Shown here in pieces: positions 31,996-44,872 of a stretch of 64,000 nucleotides of DNA. The position numbers were made by a program, and so were the translations under genes. The notes beneath the pieces are model-generated. The model was given only the letters and a program-made list of their open reading frames with translations. It was not told where the DNA came from and did not search any database. The first letter of the stretch is position 1, and each line of letters begins with the position of its first letter. Origin of the DNA: Aquatica leii (Eukaryota; Arthropoda; Insecta; Coleoptera; Lampyridae); contig CM069437.1 of assembly GCA_035610365.1 (NCBI GenBank), positions 57,126,093-57,190,092 of the forward strand, in the 5' to 3' direction.

Positions 31996-33620
31996 TGAAC
32001 TTTTACTTGCACCTTTCGCAAAATTAGTTTATGGCCTTGAAACACGTACGCTGCACGTGTTACAGCTTACTGCGACAGTATACACCATATAAACAATTAC
32101 CCAACTGCTAGCATAGGTTACATAACTTTGAACTAAAGTCTGTACGTGTGAATCATAAATATATTTTCTTAATTATCTAATTATTAATTTAATAAAAAAA
32201 ATACACAATATTTACATTTTATGAATATAGCGATACTAAGTTTATTCACGTCTGGTATGCAAGGTAATAAGCACATAACAATGCCTTTACAGAGTATTCA
32301 CGAAGCAAGGTTTTAATGTGTATAGTTGATGCTCAAGTTCCCGCTTAACTTCTGATTGATCCTGAGTTACAAGGGATGCTATTTAAGTATTAAGAACTGG
32401 CATCACTATTATTGCCAGTTAAAATCTGACATTGCCATCGTAAAGTTTGATATTATACGTATTAAGAATGTTTTGACGTGCGAGCACTATTTGTGTTGTT
32501 TACAGTAAGTTGAAAATTTAATCTCGGTCAAAAGATGGAAATTGTAACGTCCCGTTAGAGTTCATTACATTGCAACTAATATTGCACGTAAATTTATTCA
32601 GTTTGGCAACGTCGCGTTGTTTTAACTGTACTTTAGTATTAGCTTAAACTTCACATCTTTGAACTTCACTTCCGTTTGAACAATCTCGCGCAGTTCACGT
32701 GTGTGATGCGAGGAAGACAAAATTTTCTTGATTATGGCGTAAAAACGCATGTAATTTAATTTTTATTCATTCCATCTAATTATTGGTGAGTTTACCTTTA
32801 TTTTGATATAATTTTTCTATTGAATTCAACATTTTTAGTGATTTCGCAATAGTTAAGACAAAGGAATTTATTTTGAAGGCCGTTGTAAATGCAGCGTGAG
32901 TACAGCATGTCATTTAAAAAACCATTCTAATTATTTATATTTAGGGTCTTTTCTTTTATTTTTATTCTGGATATTTTCTTTTTATTAGATCTTTTTTTAT
33001 TTTCTGGTATTTCGTTTCTAACTGGATCTTTATTTTGGTTTTGTCGTTTAATTAATGGATTATCAGTTATTGAAGTTTATTATACACTGGGTTTATTCCT
33101 GTTGAAGAATTTTATCACGTCAAGCAAGTATGTGCTAAAAATAGAAGATATCTGATAACGTTATATTAAACATGGTGAGTCAATTGGAATTAAGTTACTG
33201 CATTTTACATTCAAATAATCCAATTGTGTTATTAAAACTTTTCACTCGATAACAAATCAAACGTTTACGACATTTGCATTTAATATCAATAATTAATAAT
33301 TAGATGTAAGATTTTATGCTTTTTATTCATCACCGATTTAAAGGTGGTTGGCGTCTTAATATTTTATTTTAAATACTGTTTTATTCTAAATATGTTTAAT
33401 TTAAATATTGTTCATTGTTCTCTAATGTAAATAGTTAATTAAGTATAGTTAATAAATTAACGGAGTTCACGTCTTTGTAATTATTTCCATTCAAACCCAT
33501 CACCCAGAGGTCTGTGCTTACGATTGCTGACGTGGTTTAATTATTATTTTGCATTCATTAAATGTATTTTTACTTTTTATTATACGTTCTTTATTTCGGA
33601 ATATTTTTTAATTTACAAAA
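31996..33620. other. Non-coding stretch with isolated splice-like signals
   Basis: No coding motif. There is a strong donor-like ATG|GTGAGT at 33172-33180 and another GTGAGT near 32787, but no supported exon. Confidence 0.4.
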
Positions 33621-33641
33621 TAGCTCGCAAAAATTTTCGTC

Positions 33642-34440
33642 ATCAATCAACTGAATTCAATTTTTGGCGATAAAGCGCCATCTACAGCCACCGTATATCG
33701 CTGGTACACTAAATCCAAACGTGGCTGTAGTTTGCTCACAGACGAAATTAAAGAAGATCGTTCAAAATCGGTTGTTGTGCTGGAAAATATCGATGCTGTG
33801 CGAAACCTAATTGAAGAAGATTATCATGTGACATATTACAAAATTAAGATATGTTTACGCATTAGTATCACCAGTATACATAAGATTTTGCAGGAACATT
33901 TGAATGTTCAAAAGCTGTGTGTGCGCTGGATTCCACATTTATTGACATATGATCAAAAAATGCTCGTTTCGATTGGTGTCGTAAAATTATTATAAAATAC
34001 AACTATGGTCATTTGTTGATTTATGCGTATAACCCAGAAAGAAAAAGCCAATCGGCAGTTTGGGTGTTTCAATGTAAAGAAAAACCAACAAAAGCTTCTT
34101 TACAAAAACCGTTCATATGGCAACTGTGGCTCTTGAAAATCAAAAGACCATTTGTTTGCCTGAGGTTTCTGGTAAATTGAGAGAAACCAACCCAAAACAA
34201 CTAATTATTTTGCATCACCACAATGCGAGCTCACACACGTCACATCAAACAAACGAGTATTTGGACACACACAAAATCAAATTGGTAGGTCATCTACCTT
34301 ACTTGGCATTTAATGACCGTAGACAACGATTTTCATCGCCCGATGTAGCGGTTGAGGCCTTCAAAAGGTATGTTTTTGAGCTATTATCTTCTGACTGGAT
34401 CAAGTCCTTTAAAGAGTAGTTTACTCGCATGCAAAAGTGT
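33642..34440 (+). pseudogene. mariner (irritans-like) transposase relic
   Basis: The frame from 33642 reads NSIFGDKAPSTATVYRWY, then the linker, SVVVLENIDAVRNLI, HVTYYKIKICL, SITSIHKILQEHL and RWIPHLLT: the two helix-turn-helix units of a mariner transposase. It shifts near 33985 and resumes RFDWC...YAYNPERKSQSAVWVFQ, then from 34117 ICLPEVSGKLRETNP, IILHHHNASSHTS, IKLVGHLPY and RFSSPDVAVEAFKRYVFE. The segment with the first catalytic Asp (normally TGDESW) is deleted, the second is changed (HHHNA for HHDNA), and the third (SPDLAPNDFF) is missing. A full protein is about 340 residues; this copy is inactive. Confidence 0.85.
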
Positions 34441-34789
34441 ATACATCTTAAGACGATAATTTTTAAAACTAATAAAATTGATAATTTAATTTATTGGTTT
34501 GTTCTTTTTATTCTTAATACATAGCAACCCTCGTATAGGGTAACCAAAAGTACAGCGTGTTTTTGGGTCTAAAATGATATTTGCAGTTAAAGTTTTCAGG
34601 GCAGTTTTGTTTATTTATATAAGTAAAGATTGATTTTTGATTTTAACTATGTGGTAAATTCTGTGAGTTCCCTATTTAAAAATGTATTTATGTATTGTGT
34701 TAAATATGGTTCACTTTAATTATTCGTGATTCACAAAATAAATTGTTAGTAAAATAATCACACCAAATACCAATCTTCGTATTTACACT

Positions 34790-34870
34790 GACCTAATTTA
34801 ACAAAATACATTTTGTGTACTCGATTATGCTTATCTGCGGTCGTAACCAAAATTTGATTTTGAAAACATA
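34790..34870 (+). repeat. Fragment of the Tc1/mariner-like leader (as in copy B)
   Basis: TTAACAAAATACATTTTGTG and the following CGATTATGCTTATCT parallel 6238-6275 of copy B (TTAACAAAATGTACTTTGTG). It is a solitary piece without transposase. Confidence 0.55.
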
Positions 34871-34934
34871 AATTTTACACCATGATATTATTTTCAACAG
34901 CTTGAAAGCATGGTATAAATTTGAAATCTTGGCC

Positions 34935-35030
34935 TGTAAAAGTTTGGCTTGGTTAATATTAAACTTGACTTGATTATTTAAAAATTTGGCTTAATTTTTT
35001 AAAAACTTGGCTTGATTTTAAGCCGAAGTT
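34935..35030. repeat. Interspersed CTTGGCTTG repeats, right cluster
   Basis: TTTGGCTTGG, AACTTGACTTG, ATTTGGCTTAA and AACTTGGCTTG recur about every 20-25 bases, the same motif as at 31870-31995. The two clusters bracket the mariner relic. Confidence 0.4.
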
Positions 35031-35239
35031 TTGAAAATTAAACCATGTCTGAATTTCTAAACGTAGTAGTAAAACGACAATTTAAAATTAAATAAAAAAG
35101 AAAGTACTTACAATTGAACAATCAAAGTCACTACAATTAACCGTCTTCACAACGAGTTTCGGAAACAAAATGGCTACAAAAACGAGGCGTTCAGCCTGCT
35201 GAACGACTTGAGAGCGCCAGGGTCGCATAAGTTTACAGT

Positions 35240-35608
35240 GTGGCACTGGGAATTTTCGCTAAATTACAAAATAAATTAATAAAGACATGTAACAACTTCT
35301 CTATGTTTGCTAAAATTTTTGAAAAATTATGTATCAAGAAAAACTGTGCTACACGAAAATTTGCTTACCACTTGCATTCAGCAATTATCAAACAATTGTT
35401 TGTTGTTTTTTATCATATAGCTAAGTACTCAGCAGTATTGAAACCAGTGGTTAATGCCTTGCAAGCAAAGAGCATAGATTTAATTACGGCAAGAGAACAC
35501 ATTACAGGAACCGTTGACGTGCTCCAAAAAAAAACAGTGACAAATCAGACTGAGTCACAAATAAGGTCTTTTAGAAGTAATTACAAAGATTTCTGTTTCA
35601 CGTTTTAG
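35240..35608 (+). pseudogene. Possible hAT/ZMYM-like transposase fragment
   Basis: A 122-residue open frame starting from a non-ATG codon. The part ...VLKPVVNALQAKSIDLITAREHITGTVDVLQ... is alpha-helical and resembles, loosely, the segment in hAT-derived ZMYM1-like proteins where V..LQ....DL..A...I..T...L is common. No RNase H-like catalytic residue or BED finger is visible and there are no terminal repeats. Low confidence; it may be a chance frame. Confidence 0.25.
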
Positions 35609-38600
35609 TTCTGAGCAAAAACACAGAACCAATCTTTTATCAGATTGTGATAATAAATACTGAAAGCGTTTAATAATTATACCGTACCTTTTGCATTGAC
35701 AAAACTTCATTTTTTATACATGCTCATAATAAATAAGAACTTAACATTCAAACCCAAACTTTTTAAAGGGATTTGGATGATATCGCTGAGGAACTGGGCC
35801 TGTGATTTTGTAATAAAGTCGCACTCGTCAACTCGACACTTTTTCCTTTTTCTCTATTGTAAAAGGAGTCTTTGACGACTATTATACTTACGCAAAAATG
35901 AATATTTTACTTTAACAACATTGTTCCATAAATTATGCAACGAAATACACACGGTGATAAGTTGGATAGAGCTATAATAATATTCTCAACCAACAATTTT
36001 TTTCGACGACGATATTTATAACACTCGCACAATTTTTATTATTATTAATTAAATATTCTAATTTAAAGAATTTATTTTAAATTATAAAACGATTATCATC
36101 AGGCACAAAAATTCAAATTCAAATCAACTCAAAATACAAAAAATATTTTGTGCCAGAAAAAAAAAGTTTTCAGAAGTTAATTTATCAAGAACAGTCACAA
36201 GACACACAAATGAAATAGCCAGTATTAAAGACACAATGCTACTTTTATTTACGTAGTTGATTAAAATTAAAAATAAGACGAGAAGTATTTTTAAAGAAAC
36301 CATTAATGTTTTTTGAACAGGATTGGGCAAAGTTAAGTGGTATCACTACAGATAAAACTCTCGCGACGATAAGAAAAAGTGTGAGAGTGGTGGTCAAAAT
36401 AACATCACAATTATTATAGAAAAATTTTGACATTAGTAATCTGTCTACATTTTACTATATAATTCGAGCACGTAATGCAGACAGTTATTTTGTGTGTAAA
36501 TTTTCTGAAATTAAGAGGTTTGAATCACCTTCAGTTTTAGCAATTTTTGCAAGACTGTAGAAATATCATAAACAAAAAACCCGTACTGGTACAGTAGATC
36601 TGATTTTGCGTTTTTGGTTGCTTGAATGAACTAAATAAAAATATACAAAAACAGGAATAACTTACTATGAGTTACCCACCCAGATGATCTTTGCAAAGCA
36701 AACTTTGATTGTGGGAAAATAAGATTCTTATAAGAAATACTTGTCATTTTCCTCATTTGTGCTGCTCATAAAAATATAAGATAAGAATTTTTATTAAATA
36801 CAAAATTTACAATTAGATTTTAGAATTTCTGTTCACATAAATTTTAATTTCAAATCTTCATGTTTCGTTTTAACGTCTTTACAAATAGAATTAATAAAAT
36901 TTTAGAATTAGTTTCATGAGATACTTTGGCAAGACGTTTACCTGAAATATGTTTATAAAAACACATATCTAAATTTTAATAATTTTGTATGTACAATTAT
37001 CTTTCTCTTTGGCAAAACAGACTAACCGATATTAATTTAAAAACTAAGTTACTAGCAACATCATTTTCACTAGATATTGAAGTTTTTGTAAAATAAATGC
37101 AAGGTCAAGTTTTTGGTTTCTTAAAGTTAAAGTCGTCATCTAAAGAAAAGCCCGTAATTTGTAGAAGTAAGTTTTCTTTGTCATTTAAGTTTCAGTTTTT
37201 CTACGTACGAGGTATTTCATACGACAATATTTATCCTACAGACGACGTTTCTTTGTAGACACGACTTTGTTGCTATTGATACGAAATTTGTTTTTGATGC
37301 GTGCTTACGATTACGTTTTTTTGATTTTGATGTGAAATGCGTTATACGATTACGTTTTTTTCGTTATATGGTTACAGACTCGATAATTATCTAATGTGCT
37401 ACGTTTCAAAGTTAATTTGGTTTGGTACTTTGCGAGTTTGAAAATAATGATACGTTACGTTTACGTTTTATGATTGTTATCAGATCAAAAAATATGAAAA
37501 ATTTAGAAGTTTTAATACCATTACAAAGATTGGATTATATAACGTCATTGTATCAATCAGATGATAAACATACTTATGAACCACATCCACAATCGAACTA
37601 AGATGGGAGGTAAACTTTAAACCTTTAATAATGAGCGTACTTATTTTAATTTTGTTATAAAAAATATTGTGGCGTCCTAATTAAATTTAAATTGTTCATT
37701 TTTAAACTAAAATGGAATCTTAAGGTACGATAGAATTCCTACGGCCCTATCATTAATTTGTGTATAAATTGTTATATTGTTCATGTTCTATATTTTATGT
37801 TTTGTGTTTTAATATTAATAAATTATTTAGGCTTGTATATCTATGTCACTGAATTTAAATTATCTTCTCATTGAAATTTATCAGTTTAGTATCATTTTTT
37901 CATAATTTTGTTGTAATAAAAACGATAGGTATACTATTTTCTTTTTTAATAAATTTATAATTATTATTAATTGTTTTGTTTTGGCCCGTAATCTACATTA
38001 AGTTTATCTATTCGGGTCTTTACGAAAAAAATAGATTTCTCATGTCTGGTTTAAGTGGCAATTAGATGTTTTCAGTTTTAAATTTAAAACAAAAAAAGTT
38101 TTGATCAAATATTTTAACTAATGTAGTAGTACCAAATTTTGATAGCAATAATCGATTGATAATAATATGAAAAAAGGTTTTTTACTTAGAATATAAGTAC
38201 AGTTAATTCGTAAACGAAAGTTTTCTAAAGCAAAGTAAAATAAAGGTAATCGAAAGCAATCACAAAAAAATAAAACCTGTGTAATAATATTACATGACAA
38301 AATGTATTTTATTTGTTATTGTAAACTAAACATCATAAACAAAATAAAGAGGATTTACATCAAACAGATAAAAAGCATGCAGACATAGATTACTTGTGTT
38401 TTGCTTTTTACTAAAGAAATGCATCTTCGACTCGTGTAATCAACGTGAAAACTCCATTTTATGTTGCATCTAATACCACTCTTCAAAAAGCAGTCTTGAA
38501 AGAGTAAACATTTATATCAATGTTTTTCAATAATCTTGATATTTCATGCATAAAGAGATTACGGACTATACTAAAAGCTTTGTCGTTGCAATACAACCAA

Positions 38601-39690
38601 AAACTTGAAACATCTTACGTTTATAGAAGCGATATCACATTTTTTAACACAAAATTTTTAAGAACCTAGAAATCGATTAATACGTAACACAACTGCATAG
38701 CAATAATAATCGTAGAAAGAAAATAGACGCATAGGTTCCCTGCCAAGTTTACCCGGGCGTTATGATATAAGCCGAAGAAAGAAAAACAATGCAAAGTAAA
38801 AGCTCTCATAAAAAAGAAATATGCGTTTGGGGGAGTTTTTTTTAACATCTTAACCAGCGGGTACTAATAATATTTGTATAAATAAATAAAAATATTAAAA
38901 TGTCGTATGCGGGACGAAACGATATATTATAACATTGTGCCAGGTTTGAGTTGATACGATTGTTTCAACTTATTATTGAAGTCAATTACCAACAAAATTT
39001 TAAACAATTTTTATCGTATTCTTAAGTATTTTTATGTATTTATTATAGCAAATAATAAATATATAATAATAATAATAAAACAGGAAAAGAAAGGTATACC
39101 AAACACACATTCTAACAATTGAAAAATCAATATATTTATTCTTTGTTTACTTAAAAAAATCTAAATTAAAAAAGTCAAATTTTACAATTTGTAGTGTATA
39201 GCAAAACTAAAAAAAAAGTAAAAACAGATATTGTAATAAAAAATTGTAGAAATTTTATTTGGATGAAAACCACAAAACAAATTGTGACAGTTACACTGAC
39301 AAAATAATAATAAACAAATTATTATTTTTAAAATCTAAACTATATTGTAAAACGAGTGGTACAATGACAATTGCAATTCGAGTGCTTTAATGAGACGCGT
39401 AGCGGTGAGTTGAACAATATACGAGTATTATAAAGGTATTGTAACACATGCTTTTCGTACTAGTTTTGCAATGTCGGTTTGAGTTACATTATTCGTTGAT
39501 AAAAATTGTTATATATGCAGCAATTATCGATATATCACAATAATTGGTAAATTACTAAATTATCCTACACATACTAACGATTTTTCTAAAATTAGATTGT
39601 AGAATAGTTACAAGCTTTAATAACAATTTACAAACCTTTTGGGCAACCTTAAAGTAGAAGTGGAAATGCAAGATAAATTGGGAGCATATA
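35609..39690. other. AT-rich non-coding stretch
   Basis: No coding motif, repeat pair or RNA gene recognised; several short frames are rich in F, I, L, N and K, as expected from AT-rich DNA. Simple AAT repeats occur near 39060-39078. Confidence 0.5.
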
Positions 39691-39925
39691 AAATTAATTG
39701 TAAAGATTGTAATCAGATTTACATTGGATAAAACGTCCGTTTCTTTAGGTTTACAAACGGCAATACGGCTAACGCCAAGATCTACATACTTCTTGTTTTG
39801 GCTCTCAAGGATAGACTAGGACCAACCCTAAAAAACCTAAGTGTTCAACTACGACGTGGTCTAAAGCAAAAATTGTTTATAATTTTAACCGAAAAAACCG
39901 CAGAAGCTTAAGATTCTATAAGGTA
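39690..39925 (+). pseudogene. Penelope-like element tail fragment
   Basis: INCKDCNQIYIG near 39694-39730 is the start of a GIY-YIG endonuclease domain, followed by a stop. After a deletion comes the C-terminal extension shared with 695-922 and 56230-56460 (frame-broken SSTYFLFWLSR-type DNA, GTGTTCAACTACGACGTGG). It ends near AGATTCTATA, as the others do. Highly eroded. Confidence 0.55.
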
Positions 39926-39929
39926 ATCA

Positions 39930-42460
39930 CTGCTAAATAATATTGTTGCAAAAAACTAGCAGACAAATTGTGTTCTTAGTAAACTTATTAAATGGCGTGA
40001 GAATAACTTTGCAAAATCTTCCCAGAGTAAGATTAAATTTTGTTCTGAACGTAATTTTTTTCGTAATTGCAGCACGCTATGCACCACGTTTATTAACCTT
40101 GTGTTATACAACGTTAAAAGTTGGTTTTATGAATCGAAGAATTACTCTAGGTACTATATGTCTGCTTTTGATATCTGCTTCGTTATTAGGAAAACTTGTA
40201 TCAATAAATTGATTTGGACCCGCTAAATAATATCATTATTGCCACTTAAACTCGAACTGTTTGATATTGAATTTCCACCACCTATTAATCATCTATTATT
40301 ACACTGACTTATGCAAATATGGTGGCGGATAAATTAAAAAACATACATTTTATCTATGTTTTTCCAACTGAAAGTACGCAAATTGAACGTGCAGATTTAA
40401 TCAAAGTAAGTTTTATAAATAACATCATACCAATCACTATGTCTGGTTCTTAAACGCAAACTAGTGAAACGAAAAAATTTGAGGGAGAAGAATATGTTAC
40501 AGATTCATTGGAAGTTGTGCATAATAACAATATTGCCAAAATTATTAATAATAACCAAGGCAGCAGCAACAATAAACTTTTTAATTGAAAGAGCCTATCA
40601 AGTATTTTTTAAACAGACCTTGTTTTAGACATTCTAGAAATATCAGTTGATTCTGAGAGTAGCAGTATAAATTCAGAACTTCAAAATAAATTTGCGTTTG
40701 CTGCAGATTAAATTTTGTTATCAAATTAATTGATTCTTTGGTTACTTATATATCCACCGCAATAAGTTATTGTAGTAGAGCAAATGAATTCCGGAACGCG
40801 ACGTTTTGTAACTTTAGATTTTTGTAAACCGGTGTTTCACACTGACGTTTTTGGTATCTGCTTGTAACAATTTTGTGTCTATCACTTTAAATTTATAGAT
40901 TAAAGAAGAAAATGTTAATTTTACCATGCTAGTAATTGCCTTATATATTGGAACCAAAAATTCAGCTGTAAACAATTTGCAACCGTCTTCACTTTGTAAA
41001 CATTTAAAGATTAGTACTGCTGTGAGTCGTTACGGTCTACGCCTAAGTGTGGAATACCTGTTAGATATTTTTATTGCCATCTAATAGTGTTACCAAAAGA
41101 AGTAGGAGATGATCAAATAGAAATGTCTTCTTCAGCAATTACCGGGTATTTAAAATTACTTGAATGTACTATTTATGTTGTTAGAAAATGTAAATTGTTG
41201 GTATAGTTTGACAGGTTCTAAACTTAAAGATTTATTATATCGATTTTTAACGTCTGGCATCACAAATGCATTGCATTTATCTGCGCATATGAGTATAATG
41301 AAAAAAAACATTACTAACACAACCAATTCTGAAAATTTGCTGTATACTAAGAAGCAATCATGTATTAGCGACAATTGAATAAATTAAGGAATGTAATGTG
41401 TCGAAAATGTTTCAATAGTTCAGTACAAGCATCTTAGTACAAACAACGTCTACAAACCATGCACGGATAAGCTACGTTGTATAGCTGAACCTTTACTAGA
41501 TATAATGTCCCCTATAAATCTATAAACTTGCCATAAGTTATTTCAAGGTTTTTGTGTATCATAAAGTTCTAGAATTTAATTTTTAAGTGCAACTGTATTG
41601 GTACAATCTTGCGGAAGACAAGCGCACTGAAGAAACATCGTTCTATTGATGCAACAGCACGTAGAAAAATGTGTGTAAAGCAATTGGAAAGATCGACTTC
41701 TTTTTTGTTTAATTTTAGAAACACATATAAAATTTATTTGTGATATCTGTCTGTTATATTCTTGTTTCACTTTTAGGGATGTATGATTACGAGCTAATCT
41801 AGATCTAGTAGGCGTGTAAATAAATTGTAAGTACTCCTATTGTTTTCGTAATGTCAATTTGTTGCGATCAGTTTTTAACAAATGTGTATGTTATCACAAA
41901 TTTTATATATTAGTCTGTCAGTAGGTTTAGGGATTTTGAGGAAAAACAATTAACAAAAAATAATAAAAATCAGGCTCTTACCGTGTTAGAAAAACAAAGA
42001 TGTTACGTCCAAAACAATTTGACCGAGTATACTTATGAATCAGATTTTTGATTGTTGAGTTGCCCGTATGAGTTCGTTTTGTACAACTATTGCATTTTGA
42101 CCGAATTAATTTGTTTAAAAATTTCATGGTTATTTGTGGAGGAAAAAATCACGTAATGTTTTTATAATTTACTACTGATGCGTTAATGTGTTTTTGGTTG
42201 TTTTATGTACCGATGTTTGTTCGTTTATCAAGTAATGAAAATACCAATGATAATAGCACAACCGATTTGATTGCTGCAAGTTGACAGTGGATCGTACAAG
42301 ATTGTGCTAGCCTAAGACTCGCGCCACCGAGATTTCCATTAACTAGATCGTCCGAACTATTTTGAAGTAAAACAAAAGAAATTAGATTGTTTCAATAATT
42401 TTTTTGAGTTCAACAACTAGCGATCAATTAAGAGTATTTTTTGCATTTTTTCTTTTTTTC
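39930..42460. other. Unclassified stretch with short open frames
   Basis: Open frames at 39943-40212 (89 aa, from a TTG codon) and 41156-41378 (72 aa on each strand) have no motif that I recognise. Base composition is similar to the surroundings. It may contain very old element remnants. Confidence 0.35.
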
Positions 42461-42469
42461 TTCCTGTCT

Positions 42470-42740
42470 AATTACTAGCTATTATTAAATACTGTTTTGA
42501 GATTCGGATATCTAACAGTCCTTCCATCTTTTAGGTAGTTTTGCCAAATGGTCTCGATGATTGTGGCTTTTCCATTATTGTTACTTTTGCAACTAGGTTG
42601 CCTTCCATTCTTTGCACGTGATCTCTCCAACCTTATTTCTTATTTTGTATCCACTTAACAATATCCCAAATTTTGCACCTGTTTTTTTATTTCTTCACTT
42701 CTTACTTTATTCTTTAACGTCAAGCCATTTATAGATATCA
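42470..42740 (-). pseudogene. LINE 3'-terminal coding fragment
   Basis: The minus strand reads GWRDHVQRMEGNLVAKVTI and then KPQSSRPFGKTT, equivalent to the W..H..R......K....G.R..GRP segment that ends RTE/Jockey-like reverse transcriptase proteins (compare 50703-51240). Stops interrupt it. No upstream RT domain is present, so this is a 5'-truncated insertion or its remnant. Confidence 0.55.
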
Positions 42741-42899
42741 GCGTTCTTATTTCCGAATAACAATTGTTTTGTTTTAACAGTGTCCGCACTTTTTGTAATG
42801 CTACAAAATATAATAAAAAAATCTGAACAATGGTAATATTGGAGTAAAAAACCTCTTTTAAAAGTATTTTTTGAAAAATGTCATGCAGAATATTTGAAA

Positions 42900-43165
42900 T
42901 GCTGAAGAAATAGCTTTACTTTCAAAATAACAACAATTCCGATGCAAAAACTCACCCTAATCCAAAGCTGAATAAAATTTTGGGAAGTGTATTCTTATGT
43001 AAACAAAAAATTAAAGATTATCTATGATTTGAAACGAGATATCGCTATCGATGATAGTTTATTGCTGTATAAAAAAACCTGGTTGGATACAATTATTATT
43101 TATTCCATGTAAAAAGCAAGGTTTGGTATCAAGTTGTATATGTGTAATCAGGATACATAGCAACG
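42900..43165 (+). pseudogene. piggyBac-like transposase relic
   Basis: Across two frames: KLKIIYDLKRDIAIDDSLLLYKKTW (about 43005-43075), matching the piggyBac pattern I(S/A)IDESL..(F/W)KGR with the Asp that acts as a catalytic residue, then KARFGIKLYMCN (about 43110-43146), matching KR.RFGIK...LC. The G and R of KGR are lost and the frame shifts between the two blocks. Sequence changes abruptly to repeat Y near 43168. A piggyBac transposase is about 550-600 residues; only about 80 are recognisable. Confidence 0.6.
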
Positions 43166-43167
43166 AA

Positions 43168-44248
43168 GTATTTGCCGGTGCTCAGTGAAGATGGGTGTGG
43201 ATTATACTCAAACTCCGTGACTGCATGAAAAAATTCAAAAGAAAACGAAAACAACAGTTAAAATTAAAAAATCGCAAAAAAAAGTGTATAGCTAAAATGG
43301 GCTTCTGTAACTTGCCAGCCAAAAAATCCGTTCCTCTAAGCGGAATTTACCTTTAACAAAGTGTCTTCTACTAAAATCTAAACTTTTATTTACATAACGC
43401 GCAAGCCAACGGAATAAAAGCTTGGTTACAATTTAACTTTATTTTACTAAACAACACTCAAAACAAAAAAAACATTAAATTAGAGCAAGAGCGAAAACAA
43501 ATAAGTTAAATTGAAGTTAATTGATTAAGCGCAAACAAAACATACTTTAAAAATTTTTAAAAAATAACTTAATTACATTAGAAATGACACGGCCGTGTTC
43601 TCATTACCAGAAATTAAATAAATACAACATGAAATTAAAAAAATTCATAACTTTTTTTAAAACAAGATTGAAAGTCTTAATAATAAACTACGAGATTAAT
43701 TAATTTTTCGGTTTAACGTGAAACAAACATAATTTAAAAATTTGTTACATATAGTCTTTATAAATACACAAAAGACAATTACCATACAATAATTGCTAAC
43801 TTGCAACAACCTTTATTCTGCTAAAAACCCAAAACACTATGTTTGCGTAATTAAATTCACCAAATTGGTTTAGTCGGTACAAAATAAATACTTTAAAATT
43901 TTTCTTGTAGATCCAGAAAGGGGCTTCTGGTTGATCATTAGGATGCCAGATGTTGTCGGCAAGAAATTCTGAACGGTACCCTCAAATGACTAGGTTCAGT
44001 CAGAAGATTCTCAATAAGCCGCGACCAAGGCGAAAATGAAACCGCGTCGCACAACTTAACTAACACGATTCTTCATTACGTGAAAATAAAACTTGAAACC
44101 ACGTGGATTTTTAAAAACGGAAAATTTTATAAACTAAGAGAAACAAATTTTTACTAAACTAAAACTTCCCTGTTTCTGGATCAGTTCCGCGGAGACTTCT
44201 GATTCATAAAGGTTGAATTAACCCTAAATCCGAACTATATTCCGATAT
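43168..44248. repeat. Repeat Y, first copy (left of the Penelope insertion)
   Basis: Begins with TTGCCGGTGCTCAGTGAAGA, matched by TGCCGCTGCTCAGTGGAGAC at 53768 in the second copy. Shared features continue with lower identity (AATAAAAGCTTGGTTACA at about 43414 versus AATAAAAGCTCTTTACA at 54033). Non-coding and G/C-poor; perhaps an LTR of another retroelement. It abuts the piggyBac relic and contains the Penelope insertion at 44249. Confidence 0.45.
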
Positions 44249-44513
44249 AGTAGAATGCAAGCTTTCACGGCCGTTGTTTAATGTAGCACTGTTTTTCGGG
44301 CGTTGCCGCATCACAAAACTTTCACTTAATGTTCTGCTGATCATGTTGTCAGCTTCTTCAGAAGATTTCTAAAGACTGATGTTATCGTCTTGCGTTTCTC
44401 GTTGTATACCGTTTTTCGGCTCCGCTTCGCTGATTCGTGTCCGTTCTGGTCTGTTGAGTTGCGTTCATAGACATTTGCTGACTTCTTGCATGTTCTTCAC
44501 GCAGCGTAAATCT

Positions 44514-44765
44514 TCATGTGTTGCTTAATCTGTATCCATTTTCACGGTTGAAGCTGTTATGATAGTGTCTGCTTCCTGCTAATACCTTTACGTTCCTGTA
44601 ATCAATTTGGCGATCTCCATTCTCATGTAGATGTTCCGCTACTGCAGAGTTGTCCGTGCTTCTGAGTTGAACGTCTCGTTGATGTTCTTTAACCCTGCAC
44701 TGAATGCTCTTTCCTGTTTCGCCGATGTAATTCTTCCCGCACATACAATCTAATTTGTAAATATT
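44514..44765 (-). pseudogene. Penelope GIY-YIG endonuclease domain
   Basis: The minus strand reads IYKLDCMCGKNYIGETGKSI (GIY-YIG core with the CxC preceding YIG), then CRVKEHQRDV (catalytic-region Arg), AVAEHLHENGD (catalytic His/Glu region) and NRENGYRLSNT, the usual C-terminus before SNTWRSTLREEHA. This domain nicks target DNA for priming. The frame is open over 76 residues but ends early at TAA compared with the inverted copy at 45806. Confidence 0.8.
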
Positions 44766-44872
44766 CTTGGTGTGTAGCCTTGGAAGTTAATATTTATTAG
44801 GTGGTATAAGCTGATCTATTTTTTTCACTGTGTTATAACGTGTAGTAATGTTCTTCTTTCCTAGAACCAGCT

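Noticed and set aside
33165-33185. ATG directly followed by a strong GTGAGT donor, suggesting a first coding exon
   Set aside because: No supported upstream promoter or downstream exon; a single consensus match is expected by chance at this scale.
39943-40212. 89-codon plus-strand frame with a hydrophobic middle
   Set aside because: No motif, non-ATG start, and no supporting context; kept only as an unclassified stretch.
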